Part shown: piece after piece, positions 34,372 to 46,335 of the stretch | How positions within the stretch are numbered: position 1 is the stretch's first letter | Layout: every line of letters starts with the position of its first letter | Source: Plantago major | Taxonomy: Eukaryota; Streptophyta; Magnoliopsida; Lamiales; Plantaginaceae | Direction of reading: 5' to 3' | DNA: 64,000 bases | NCBI GenBank assembly: GCA_026545765.1 | Contig: CM048841.1 | Coordinates: 24,773,397-24,837,396, forward strand | Notes under the pieces: model-generated | What the model saw: the letters and a program-made list of their open reading frames with translations, nothing else | The model's database searches: none | Told to the model about the DNA's origin: nothing | Program-made: the position numbers and the translations under genes

Positions 34372-37300
34372 TCAGTTCTTTGGTAGCTCCATTAGTCCAA
34401 GACTGTGTCTTAAGGCTAAGAATCTACTTTCTTGTAGTGGCTTGGTGAAGATATCTGCAAGTTGGTCTTCAGTGCCAATCTTGAGTATCTCTATATTGCC
34501 TTTTTCAACATGGTCTCTGATGAAGTGGTGTCTAACATCAATGTGCTTTGTTTTTGCATGAAACTTAGGATTCTGAGTTATAGCAATGGCACTTGTGTTG
34601 TCACAGAAAATGGGAGTTTTCTCTTCATTGAGTCCATAGTCTTTGAGTTATTGTTGTATCCACAATATCTACGAAGCACAACATCCAGCAGCAATATTTT
34701 CAGCCTCTGTGGTAGATGTGGCAATTGAATTTTGTTTCTTGCTGAACCATGATATTAATCTAGCACCAAGAAATTGACAAGTTCCTAAGGTGCTTTTTCT
34801 ATCAAGCAAGGATCCAGCATAGTCGGCATCTGAATAGCCAACCAAACTCAATCCACTCTCTTTTGGATACCACAATCCAACTTCTACAGTACCTTTTACA
34901 TACTTTAATATTTTCATAGCAATGTTGTAGTGTGACTGCATTGGATTTGTCTGAAATCTAGCACACACTCCAACTACATATTGAATATCAGGTCTACTTG
35001 CAGTGAGGTATAGTAGAGACCCAATCAATTTCCTATACTTGTGTTCTTCAACACTCTTGTCAGATTCAGTATAGGTCATTTTGGTTCCGGTCATTGGTAT
35101 CTTAGCATTCTTTTCAGAAGGCTTTAGATTGAACTTATTGAGCATATCCTTTGCATACTTTGTTTGACTAATGAATATTCCATCATTGAGTTGCTTGACT
35201 TGCAGCCCTAGGAAGTAATTCAATTCTCCCATCATGCTCATCTCAAATTTACATTTCATGAGTTCAACAAAATCTTCACAAAGTTGCTTGTCTTTAGATC
35301 CAAATATAATGTCATCAACATATACTTGAACTAAAAGTAGTTTCCCATCATGGTTCAATGTGAAGAGTGTTTTATCAACATCTCCTTTCTTGAAACCACT
35401 GTCCAGTAGGTATTTGGCCAATGTATCATACCATGCTCTTGGAGCTTGTTTCAGCCCATACAGAGCTTTCTGAAGCTTATAGACCATCCTACTTCCTGAA
35501 GAAACTTCAAAACCTGGTGGTTGCTCAACATAGACTTCCTCAGCCAGTTCACCATTTAGAAATGCACTCTTGACATCCATCTGATAAACTGTAAAGTCAT
35601 TATGAGCTGCAAAGGCTAGAAAGAGTCTTATTGCATCCAATCTTGCAACTGGTGCATAAGATTCATCAAAATCTAGTCCTTGATGCAGGTAAATCCTCGC
35701 AACCAACCTAGCTTTGTTTACGGTTATTTCACCGGACTTCATTCATTTGTTTCGAAAACCCACTTGGTTCCTATTACGATATTCCCGACAAATGGAACCA
35801 GTTTCCAGACTTTGTTTCTCTCAAATTGATCCAACTCTTCTTGCATTGCAGAGATCCTGTCTTGATCTTTTAATGCTTCTTCTATAGTCTTTGGTTCAAT
35901 TTTTGAGATGAAACATCCATAGAGACAACTTGCATTTTCAGCGATTGCTCTTCTAGTTCTAACTCCTTGGTCTATGGGACCAATCACATCTTTTGAAGGA
36001 TGATTTCTTATCCATTTCATAATGGGTTTTGAACTAGTAGGATCAATATCAATTTGATTTGAATGTGAATCAATATGATCTTGATGAGATACTTGTGCAG
36101 TATCTGGGATATCTGACACATGGGTAATGTCATGGATATCTGACACTTTTTCAGTGTTAGAGATATCTGGATCTTGCATTTCAGCAATCTCATTCTCAGA
36201 TACCTTTTCATGATGAAGGTTCTCAGTAGCCTGTTCCATTTCTGGAATTCTCATAGGAAATTCTTCATCATGTCTTAGAGTCATCTGGTTGTTACTAAGC
36301 ATAGGTTGCTTTTCATCGTCAGACTCATCCTCTATTTGAATGATAGAATTGTTTCCTTCTGAGGATCCTTTTTCAGAATCTTTAATCATTAGTTCTTTGA
36401 ACCTATCTGAGAGATCATCATTCAAGAGTACTTTCTTGTTTCCTTCATAGAATACTACATGAATAGATTCTTCGATCTTTTGCGTTCTTTTTGTATAGAT
36501 TCTGTAGGCTTTGCTATTCAGAGAATAACCAAGAAATACTCCTTCATCTGACTTTGGTTGAAATGTTCTCAAGTATTCTTTTCCATTGTTAAGAACGAAA
36601 CATCTGCAACCAAACACTCTTAGATGTTTGATACTAGGGGGCCTACCAATGAAAGCTCGTACGGAGTTTTGTCATGGTGTTGGTTAATCAGACATCTATT
36701 TTGAGTGTAGCATGCTGTGTTTACAGCTTCAACCTAATAGATTTCACTTATTTCAGTGTCAGCAAGCATTGTTCCTGCTGCTTCTTTCAGGGTCCTATTC
36801 TTTCTTTCAGCAACACCATTTTGTTGTGGTGTCCTTACAGAAGATTGTTGATGTTGTATACCCTTGCAGGTACAAAACTCTTTGATGTACTGGTTCACAA
36901 ACTTCGCATATGGTCTGCTTTTGATTCTGAATACCTTGTCATTTTTCATGACTTCGAGCTTATTCAGCAAGTTAGGTATCTCAACCCTTGCATCAGATTT
37001 GTGTTTGAGTAAGAAAACCCAAGTGAATCTTGAGTAATCATCAACAACAACCAGACCATACTTCTTTCCTGCATAACTAGTTACTGAGGATTCAAACAGA
37101 TCCATATGTAACATTTGCAGTGGCCTTTCACTGGAATGTCTAGTTTTAGACTTGAAAGATGTTTTGGATTGTTTTTCCATTTGGCAAGCTGAGCATACAC
37201 CTTCTTTTCTATATGCCATTTTGGGTAAACCAACCACCAACTCTTTCTTGGCTAGTTTATTCAGAGTTTTGAAATTCAAGTGACTCATTCTTTTATGCCA

Positions 37301-37842
37301 TAGCCAATTTTCTTGATGTGGCAGATTGACTCACCATGAGACATTCTTCGGTTGTGGCGGATGCCCAATCAAGAACATAAAGATTTCCTTTACGCCTTGC
37401 AACCAAGATCTACTTTGACTCATTGTCGAATCACTTTACATAGTTTTGACTTGATCTTGACGGTGTACCCTTTGTCACTAGTTGACTCATGCTTAGGAGA
37501 TTATATTTTAATCCCTTTACATGAAGTACTTGAGAGATTGTGAGGCGCGAACTTCAAATTGCCAAAACCTATGGTTGGATTTTCATCTCCTCCAGCAAAC
37601 CTGATAATTGGTCCATCATTGCAATTTTTGTAGTTAATCAGATTTGCTTTGTCTCCTGTCATGTGCTTCCCACATCCACTATCAAAATGCCACTTTGAGT
37701 TAGTCTTTAGAGTGTTCTGCACAAAACAGAAATGGAGATTAGTTCTCATACCAACAATGGAACCATCTAGATTAAAGAATATTCCAAGAGAATCCATTTT
37801 GAATGAATTTCCTAGGAACATTCTTTTGTCTAATAGGAACAT
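34372..37842 (-). pseudogene. Pol region of copia B, mostly preserved
   Basis: Protease is coded at 37501-37842 with FDSGCGKHMTGD. Integrase follows at 36734-37288 with the pre-integrase zinc region (VCSACQMEK), LHMDLFE and VVVDDYSRFTWV, then PQQNGVAERKNR. The segment that should hold the second catalytic Asp (SDxxxEF in copia integrases) reads SRPYAKF, apparently through two compensating indels. The integrase C-terminus and linker (FGCRCFVLNN to FLGYS) are open at 35739-36617. Reverse transcriptase is open at 34669-35742 with [21 protein letters not shown] and YVDDIIFGS, running into RNase H ([14 protein letters not shown]). The last RNase H part (34372-34668) is separated by a stop near 34650. 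In the living element this polyprotein would be cut by its own protease and would copy and integrate the element. Confidence 0.88.
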
Positions 37843-38199
37843 AAGGAGGAATCTTAGTTAAATGATTAGTATCATTGTTGTTAAGAACTATTTTCTTCCT
37901 TGGTGTGTTCTAGGTGCTCCATTTGGTGCTTTCGGATACTGTCGCTTTTACGAGTCTGCAAAGAAACTTAGTTTTCCTAGCCAGATTTCTTCTAGCCCTG
38001 GCATTCAGATTTTCAGTGGCTTGATTTATCTTCCACTTCTGATAATTGATGTGAGCAATTCTAGCTTTTAACCATCGTTCTTGCTCTTGTTTGTATTCGC
38101 GAGCAAGTTGTTTCCCGATGAGTTTATAGCCAATACCATTCCGAGCACGATCTTGTCGAGATCTCTTCTCGTGACTTTGCTAGTCTCTGGATGATCAAT

Positions 38200-40205
38200 T
38201 TTCTTTCAAGAAAACGTGACATAAGAAAATTTGCCAGCTCCTGCAATTTTTCCTTTTTGAGAGACATAGCACTGTGGGTGATTGCACTTCTCAGTGTTAT
38301 GTTTCTTTTCAGAGACATTTTCCACAGTTTTCTTTTGGACTTGTTTTTCCCACAAAGGCTTGAGAATCGCCTTTCCTTTGTCAACAATCTTAGCTTTCAA
38401 CGATCATAGAGATTGTTTGGGAGTCACCTTTGAGCAGCGAATGTTAGTCCTTCATTACTCTTATTCAGAGTGGTGGAACTATCTGTGTGTGTGTCCAGCC
38501 CAAGTCCTCTCTTTTCTGAAGGATTTCTTAAATAAGATTGCACTTCAGTAAGAGTGTCACTAGCTTTGGCATAAGATTGAAAGGATAGTTCTTTCTTTTT
38601 GAATTCCTTATTTTCAGAAAGAAGACCTTCACATTTATTTTGAAGATTTGCCATTGCTTCTTTATGTGACTTTTCGGTCTCAGATATCTGAGCCTTGATA
38701 AATGCATTTTCAAAGATCCTTTTCTCAGATATCTTGATTAATTTAGAATTTTCCTTTGCAAGAGAATTCTTTTCTTCTTCGAAATTTTCGGCTCTAGCTC
38801 GGAACGTTAGAAATTCTCTTTTGTAAAGATCAATTTCTTTTCTGAGATTTTCCAGTTCTTTGATTCCTTCGTCATCACTTTCATAAGTATAACAGGAAGT
38901 ATGTGTTACCTCATCAGCCATTAGACAAGGTTCAATGTTGGAGATATCTGGGAAGATTTCTTCAGCCATTCCACACACTTCTTTCTTCTTTTGACCAAAG
39001 TCAATTACTTCATGAGAAACACCGCATATTTCTGGAGAAGGCAGTGTGGAATCATCCTCATCCTCATCCTCAGAATCGGACTCAATATCTAGAGCATCCA
39101 GTTGGAGTTGAATCTTTTTCCTTTCTTCAGTGAGCATAGCTCTTTGACTTCTTTTGAAGATTCTTTTATCTTTCTTGTCACCTGTCTTAAATTTGTTGAA
39201 GGCAGGACAATCCTTCTTGAAATGACCAGGTTTCTGACAATAGAAACAGATATCATTTTCAATTTCTGCTTCCTCAGTACTTGATGCTTTCTGAGCCGGC
39301 TTGTTCAGGGAGCTTTGCATATTTTTGTACTGGTGATAGTTTGAGCCTAGATGCTTTTTCAGCTTCTCTTTGGCTTTTCTTCTCTCAATTTCTCGACTGA
39401 CATATTTTCCCATTTGCTTTACAGCAAGAGCATCCTCAGTCACATCCTTCCCTTTCTTCTTTTCAGCAACACTGCAACTTCTCAGTTGTTTGTTCCCTTT
39501 GAGTTGTCTCATAGTCAACAGTGGCAAGGTGAGAGAAAAGTTCCACAGGAGTGATATCTGGCATTCCTTGGTTAAAGTAGAAAAACTTTGTGTGTTCCCA
39601 GTTATGATTTAGACTTCTCACAATGGTTTTAATCTTTTCTGACTGGGTATATCTATTACTTTCACCAAGTGCAGCCATGTCACTCATGAGTGTTGTAAAC
39701 CGGAAATCTAGTTCTTCAAGAGTCTCTGTGGGACCTTGTTTGAAATTTTGGAATTTTAGCTTCAAAACTTCGAACTTATTTTCCTTTGTTTTTTCAGTGC
39801 CAGCACAGATTTCTTCAATCAGTTGCCAGGCCACTTTCGCCGTTTTTGCACCCACAGTTTACACTGTATGTGCTCTGGAGTAGAACGTATGATGATATTA
39901 CGAGCCTGTCCATCCAATCTATTTCTCTTGGCATCTTAGATGTCCGAGTTCTCTGAGCTTTAGTTCAGAATAACTTGACCGCGTGTCTCCTTTGGTTGAT
40001 GCATCTGTCTGTGAAGACCTATCACTTTGTTCTCTGTCTCTACCATTAGAAACCTCTATGACTTGCTTGAGTTGTTGAATGACTATTGGGCCATTCTTTA
40101 TTACTTCAATCATTTAAATCCGATGGCTTCTAGGTGGAGCATCATGTTGTTCTTCCATTTCTCATAATTCTCTGGCTTGAGAATTGGGGCGTCACTTAAA
40201 GACAT
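38200..40205 (-). pseudogene. Gag of copia B
   Basis: The ATG at 40205 opens with MSLSDAPILKPENYEKW, the usual start of copia Gag. A break follows near 40120, where the frame is disturbed at a damaged GATATCTGA-like word. The UBN2 capsid region is open at 39463-39855 (VLKLKFQNFKQGPTETLEEL). A second open segment (38424-39527, 367 codons) has the CCHC zinc knuckle CFYCQKPGHFKKDC, an acidic serine patch and a long coiled coil (ENLRKEIDLYKREF to KELSFQSYAK). A final piece at 38206-38400 has a further Cys/His pair (NTEKCNHPQCY). A coiled coil after the zinc knuckle makes this Gag larger than a simple copia Gag. Confidence 0.82.
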
Positions 40206-40309
40206 ACTGCAGCAAACACACTAAACAAACGAATCAAGTGTAGGTGAAAAGCAGTTAGTGGGCACTTATCTAGGATCTAGGTTCAGTGCAGAAGGCTTGG
40301 GAACCTCCT

Positions 40310-40321
40310 GCTCTGATACCA
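40310..40321 (-). other. Primer binding site of copia B
   Basis: TGGTATCAGAGC on the minus strand lies two bases inside the 5' LTR and matches the initiator methionine tRNA 3' end used by copia elements. Confidence 0.93.
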
Positions 40322-40323
40322 CT

Positions 40324-41955
40324 TGTTGGTCCAGATAACGGCAAAGTAAAAGACTAGAGGGGGGGGGGGGTGAATAGTCTTTTAAAAAATTTTGTCGATA
40401 AGCACAATTTCTCAGATATCTGTAAAGATATATGATACTTAATTTCAGAGAGCGGAAGACTTCTGAGATAAGTGCACGTGTTCAGCAAGATAAGTGTATG
40501 TACTTTGCAATAAACTGCAGAAAGTAAATAACACACGTCTTTTTATAGTGGTATCTGAAGGTGGCATAATCTTTCAACTAATCCACTTCGGTCTTTCTCA
40601 GACCTAGAATCCACTAAGATAAATGAGGTAACCTTACAGATATCTTTTCTTAGATTCCTAAAATCACTAGGTTCCCAACGAAGTGTTCCCCCTGAGTTAT
40701 TCCCCGGCTTCCGCAACCAAGTACTTCCTGAACTCAGAAACCTTTTTGAGCTATTCCTTAGCTTCCCAAGCTAAGTACTTCCTGTGCTCAACAACCTTGG
40801 AGTTATTCCTTAGTTTCTCAAACTAAGTACTTCCTGTACTCCACGCCGTATGTGGTGTTGGTTTTAGGTTTGTTTGTTAGGTGAGCTCCTTTAATAACTT
40901 GTTCAGTTATTCAGATAGCTCTGTGAATCAAGTATACTTAATACACTTTGCAATGTATGGTATCTTGTTCTCTACTGACCCAAGTCTCTGGTAAGTGTTC
41001 AAGAGAATGAAACTTAGATATGAAATCTTAGTTCAACTCTTTCACAGATAACAATGCTCGTTAAGGATCAGGACACTTAGAACTTTTGTGCTACTTAGAA
41101 TCAAGAGCTTTGGTCGCAACAGAAAGCTTGAAGGTAAGTAGTTTGCTTGAGAGCGCTTGTGTGAGTATTCAATGTGTTCTGAGGTCTAAGTTCTGTGTGT
41201 ATTCTCAAGCAGTCTAAGTGTTGATATTTATAGATGAATTTGAGTGCCGTTTGAATAGTATCCGTTAGGCTTAAATCAAATTCAAACTATTGATATCTGA
41301 ATATAGTACTGTAGCGGGTTTGTCTTCTTCTTCAGAAGCTACCGTTTTTGTTCAGACATTTCTGTCTGTGCATTTAATGCACTGTACTATATTTTATCCT
41401 GTAGTGCCAACGGAACTATGCATGGTATCAGAGATCTTTATACAATCAGAGCTTTCTGAAACTTTGCATGTTATTTTCCAGAGATCATCATAGTTCCAGA
41501 TACCACTTGTTTAAACAACTTGTTATAATATGTTTCTTTTTCAGAAGCATATTTTATGTCCAAGGTATCTGAGTGTAGATATCTGTGGGCACATTCCTCG
41601 TCTCAGAAACCTTTTATTCTCATATATCTTTTGCAACTCGTGTGTTTCAAAACACTTGTTTCTCCAAGATATGTGGACACAGGTATCTGAAAAACCCTTG
41701 TCTTCAGCAATCTTGTGCAGTCTTCAAATCTTCAACTCCGTTGAACTTTTCCTGCTGGATCCTTCTTCTTGGTCTTCTTCAGAAAATAAAAATTACATTT
41801 CGAGACCTAACATCTTATACAAGATTTGCTAGACTATCATACTTAGTAAGTTTCCTCTTTTACAGTGTTCAAGTGAACTAAGAGTACTATTCACCTTTCT
41901 GAGCTAAGATAAGTCATTAGGTTGCTGATCAAAATCTAAACAGATATTCCTAACA
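40324..41955 (-). repeat. 5' LTR of copia B
   Basis: This is a 1632-bp direct repeat of 26032-27659, starting TGTTGG and ending CTAACA on the plus strand. An exact CAGATATCTG lies at 40413-40422. Confidence 0.95.
41224..41233 (-). promoter_or_regulatory. TATA box in the 5' LTR of copia B
   Basis: CTATAAATAT on the minus strand, followed by CAACACTTAG, is identical to the words in the other three copia LTRs. It is the likely core promoter of the element RNA. Confidence 0.6.
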
Positions 41956-42195
41956 TTATCCGTCCCTCTGTTAGCGACGGATAAAATTATCCGTCGCTAA
42001 TGTGTTGAATTTTAATTTTATTTTTAAAAAAATTCAAAAATTTACGACGGATAGATTATCCGTCGTAAATTATTTAAAATTTAATTTAAAAATAAAAAAT
42101 AGCGACGGATAATTTATCTGTCGCTAATTTTTAAAAAAAAATAAAAAAGAAATTAGGACCGACGGATAGCTTATCCGTCGGTCCTAGCGATCCGT
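41956..42195. repeat. Subterminal repeats of the CACTA element, left side
   Basis: TTATCCGTCGCTAA and its inverse TTAGCGACGGATAA alternate about eight times and can pair into hairpins. Such arrays are the transposase-binding regions of CACTA elements. They continue from 25920-26031, across the copia B insertion. Confidence 0.85.
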
Positions 42196-43120
42196 CGCAA
42201 GAAAACAGTGAAAAACGGGGAGCAGCCCCCATTTTCACCATTTTCAGTCTACTTCAAAATCTTCTCCTCTCTTCGCCTTCTCCACTTTCCGACCGAAACT
42301 CCACCATTCCGGCCAATCTTGGTGTCAATTCGAAGTTCGTGGGACAAGGAACTTGGGTGGTCGATCAATTTCCTCCTTCTTCGGCTATTTTTCCCGTAAT
42401 TTGAAGGTATTAAGCTAAACCCTAACTATTCTAAATTTGGGATTTTTGATGATTTGGATCAATTGTATGTTTGTAAACAATTATGGTAGCTAGTATATGT
42501 TATATGAAGTAGTGGGTTAAGCTTGGGTTTGTCAATTGATTGATTTTGTTGTGAAATTGATTTAGTGTTTGATGTTTGATTGATTACGCTTGATTTTCAT
42601 GTTTGATGTTTGATTGATTAAGCTTGATTTTCATGTTTGATGTTTTTGTATATGTATTACGATTAGTGTTTTGAAACCCTAATTTTTTGACAAATTTGGG
42701 AATTTTGTTAATTTCGACTAGTTTAATGTTAAGTATATATATCAAATTAGTATTACTAGTTATTTAGTATAATGTTAAGATTTAGTTAATTAACTTTGAG
42801 ATTGCTATCACTTAGATTGTTAATTAGTATAATGTTACGTAGTTTTGATTTGATAAATTTGTATATGTATTAGATTACGAGGATTTAGTTAAGTGTTTTG
42901 AGACCATTTGTTGATTATATTAACATGTAATTTATAATTTATAACTCGTAGTAGTAAGTGGTTGAAATGGTTAAAATACATGGGAAATTTTGTAACATAT
43001 CGAACACTTAATAATTAATCATGAAATTATAAGGAACGTATAATAATTAACAATTAATCTCGACAATCTCGGCATAATTGGAATCGATCTAATCAATTAA
43101 ATACGATCTAATCAATTGGA
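42196..43120 (+). other. CACTA leader: probable first exon and intron of the transposase gene
   Basis: A pyrimidine-rich stretch (42230-42400) is followed by AT-rich, intron-like DNA up to the first transposase-like coding. No protein domain is seen. The layout fits a 5' untranslated exon and first intron, which is an inference. Confidence 0.35.
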
Positions 43121-43580
43121 ACGTGTCAGGTTACAAAAGTATCTAATGAATTCCGACCGTTCATGGATGTACGATCGTACGGTGGTAAATGGCAGAGTTT
43201 GTAGGAGTTTTGTAAAAGGGGTTAAAGGTTTCATCGCGTTTGCCATGGGACGTCCGGCTTGTGCAGATGGGGGTTGATAAAGTGTCCTTGCACATTGGAA
43301 ACCTGCAGAAACAAGTAATTTATGACTCCTACAGCGGTATTCGAGCACTTGAGACGCAATGGATTCATGCCTGAGTATCATGTATGGATTCATCATGGTG
43401 AGGAAGCACCGTCCATGGCATACCTCCAATGGAGGGAGAGGCGGGGTTTGGGGCCGCCTATTGAGTAATTTTTTGGTTGTTGGAACATGTGCATGGTGTA
43501 TTGGGAGGAGGATGTAGATCTGTTGGAATGCAAGTTCTATGGTAGGGAGCGTTACAAGTGGTGAGGAGGGGGCTGCAAGA
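43121..43580 (+). pseudogene. Duplicated 5' fragment of the CACTA transposase gene
   Basis: This stretch repeats, with many small indels, the coding of 43800-44640. It carries the DRSWMY start, the KGVKGFIAFAM phrase, the Cys-containing KCPC-like segment, GF...EYHVWIHHGE, and then MVYWEEDVDLLECKF. A large middle part is missing. It is an internal duplication inside the CACTA element, not an independent insertion, because no terminal repeats surround it. Confidence 0.7.
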
Positions 43581-45018
43581 GAATGATGAGTTTTATCCGT
43601 TTTATCTTTAGGCTTGTATAACTAGTAATCATTAGTTGATATATGAAACCAAACATTATGGTAAAATTGAAGCTAATGTAACTTATATTATGTAATGACG
43701 TAACAATTGATTGAAGCTAATATAACTTATATTATGTAGCAATTTATTGAATTATTGTGAAATTAATTTATTATCGTAAATGATAGTCCTCGATCTAATG
43801 AATTCAAATGTGTCAGGTTATTATCTAATTATTCAATGAATACCGATCGTTCATGGATGTATTGTCATACTCTAAATGGTAAAGTTCAATCGAGTTTTCT
43901 GAAAGGGGTTGAAGGTTTCATTGCATTTGCAATCTCAAATCCGGCTTGTGTAAAGGATGGGTTGATAAAGTGCCCTTGTACAATGAAAAAGTGCAGAAAC
44001 AAGCAATACCTGACTCCTACAACGGTAGTCCAGCACTTGAGAAAAATGGATTCCTGCCTGCGTATCAGGTATGGAATCATCACGTTGAGGAAGCAGCACC
44101 GTCCAATACATATGACCAATACATACAGCGTGGAAGGAAGAGAAAAAATGAACAAGTCGGGGAACAAAGTACATCTGAAGGCGATGCTATTCGAGCTCGA
44201 GTCGAACAAATGGTGTATGATGCTGCAGGGGCAGAGTTCATGGACACAAGTAACACTGAAACCGAGGGGGGTGGAGGAACCACCTAATCCCGAGGAATCA
44301 TCAAGGAAGCCGGTTTATCCGGCGTGTAAGCTTACGGAGTTGTCTTTGTTGGCTCGGCTAATGAGTTGTAAGGCTAATGGCCAGCAATCTGAAATGAGCT
44401 TCAATGAAAGGGTTGACGTAATGTCGGCCCTTTGTCCTCAAGAAAACCTAGTTCCCACCAGCTTTTACCAAGCGAAGAAAAAGATGCGGGGTTTGGGGTT
44501 GCCTGTGATAACCATAGACTGTTGTCCGAAAATGTGCATGATATATTGGGAGGAGGATGCAAATCTAATACAATGCAAGTTCTGTGGTAAGGAACGGTAC
44601 AAGCGTTACAAGGAGGGGGCTTCAAAGAAACGACAGAAGAAAAATCTCCCACATAAGAAAATGTGGTACTTCCCTCTAGCACCTCCTTTGGAGAGATTGT
44701 ATGCTTCAAGTGCTTCTGCCGATAAAATGCGGTGGCACAAGGAGCGAGTAATCTCGGATAATACAGAAGATGGTAGAATGGACCATCCAGCAGACTCACC
44801 CGCATGGAAATCGTTTGACAAGATCGAGAAATGTACAATTGGGACTTTGGACAGATGGTTTTAACCCGTTTAGAAGTGACCGAAAATACTCTCGTTGTCC
44901 AGTTATGCTCACACCGTACAACCTGCCTCCCGGTGAGTGCATGAAGGAGCCATTCATGTTTATGACTGCGTTGGTGCTTGGGCCGACAGATCCTGGACTG
45001 ACGTTGGATGTTTTCTTG

Positions 45019-46335
45019 CACTACAAAAAAACTGGTCTGTAGCGACGAATAGATCCGTCGCTACAGACCAGCGATCCGTCGCCCCAACTCTGGCGACGGA
45101 TAGAAATTCCGTCGCCCCACTGGAGCTGTGGCGACGGATAAATAATCTGTCGTCCAATTCACGACGGATTGGACGACGGATTATCATTTTTTACTTTTTT
45201 TATTTTTTTTTTAAATCGATTATTGGCGACGGATAGATTCTATCCATCGCCAATGTAATGACGGATAGATTCTATCCGTCACCCCATTGGGCGACGGATA
45301 GATCTATCCGTCGCTGAAAAGCTATTTTTTTAAAAAAAAATTAAAATCCGTATTCGAATTTTTATATTCGTATACGAATTAATTCGTATCCAATTTGTAT
45401 TCGTATACGAGATATTGATTTATCGAAACTACAATATTCAAATCGGACAATAATTCGGTTGATATTCAAATCGATACTACAATATTCAATATGATTATAC
45501 AATAAATCGAAAATTTTATACAATGACAATAATACAAATTCATTATACAATACAAACTAAAATACCGAAAATGTACAAAAAGATAAAAGATAAATACCTA
45601 AAATACCTAAAATGTACAAACTAAAATACCTAAAATACCGAAAATGTACAAAAAGATAAATCGAAGATCCGGAGGTGGACGGTGGAGATCCGGTGAAGGT
45701 GGTGGCGATGAGATCCGGAGGCAGTGGTGGCGTGGAGAGATGGGTGGTGGTGGTGAGAGGCGGATGGTGGTGGTGAGAGGCGGGTGGTGGAGTGGAGGAG
45801 GAAGAGCGGTACTGGTGGTGGGAGGTGGTGGCAGTGTGGTGGTGGCAGTGGTGGTGGGTGTGGTGCGGTGGTGGTGGGAGGAAGAGGAGGTGGTGGAGGA
45901 GGAAAGGAGGTGGTGGAGGAGATGGTGGTGGTGGAGGAAGAGAGGTGGTGGTGGTGGAGATGGTGGTGGAGGAGGAGAGGAGAAAGGGAGAAGAGGTGGT
46001 GGTGGAGATATATTAATGTTTTTTAGGCTTTTAGCGACGGATAGATCTAGATCTATCCGTCGCTAACTTTTCCATTCTTTTTATTTTCTGGTCATTTGGC
46101 GACGGATAGATCTAACCGTCGCTAAAAAAATTTATTTTTTTCTTTTTATTATGGTCAACAAAATTAGCGACGGATAAAAGTTATCCGTCGCTCTGTAGCG
46201 ACAGATAACTTTTATCCGTCGCTATATGTAGCGACGGATTAAATCCGTCGCTACCCTTAGCGATTCGTTGCTACTGGGGCGACGGATAAAATTCGTCGTC
46301 CCTTTCCGTCGGATTGTCCCTGTTTTTTTGTAGTG
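45019..46335. mobile_element. Non-autonomous CACTA element inside the transposase gene
   Basis: The ends are CACTACAAAAAAACTGG and the inverse of CTGTTTTTTTGTAGTG, with TTG duplicated at 45016-45018 and 46336-46338. The same GCGACGGATA subterminal words as in the host element show that it is a deletion derivative of the same family. Removing it restores the host reading frame across the junction (VFL followed by QHLIKELIE). It has no transposase. Confidence 0.93.
45640..46014 (+). repeat. GGT/GGA-rich low-complexity block in the small CACTA
   Basis: A purine-rich run of GGTGGTGG and GGAGGAGG repeats fills the element centre. It encodes only Gly/Arg/Trp-rich strings in any frame, so I do not call a gene. 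Confidence 0.8.

Larger units (their letters stand above)
26032..41955 (-). mobile_element. Ty1/copia LTR retrotransposon B (15.9 kb, complete ends)
   Basis: It has the same family and layout as copia A. LTRs lie at 26032-27659 and 40324-41955, and TTATC is duplicated at 26027-26031 and 41956-41960. It inserted into a TTATCCGTCG subterminal repeat of the CACTA element. The two LTRs are almost identical, with a few substitutions and a small gap near position 100, so the insertion looks recent. It is better preserved than A in all regions, with short damaged patches at about 27380-27460, 29750-29890, 37330-37560 and 37860-38230. Confidence 0.96.

Noticed and set aside
45644-46066. 140-residue Gly/Arg-rich frame
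   Set aside because: It arises from GGT/GGA repeats in a non-autonomous CACTA, and all three frames are open for the same reason.
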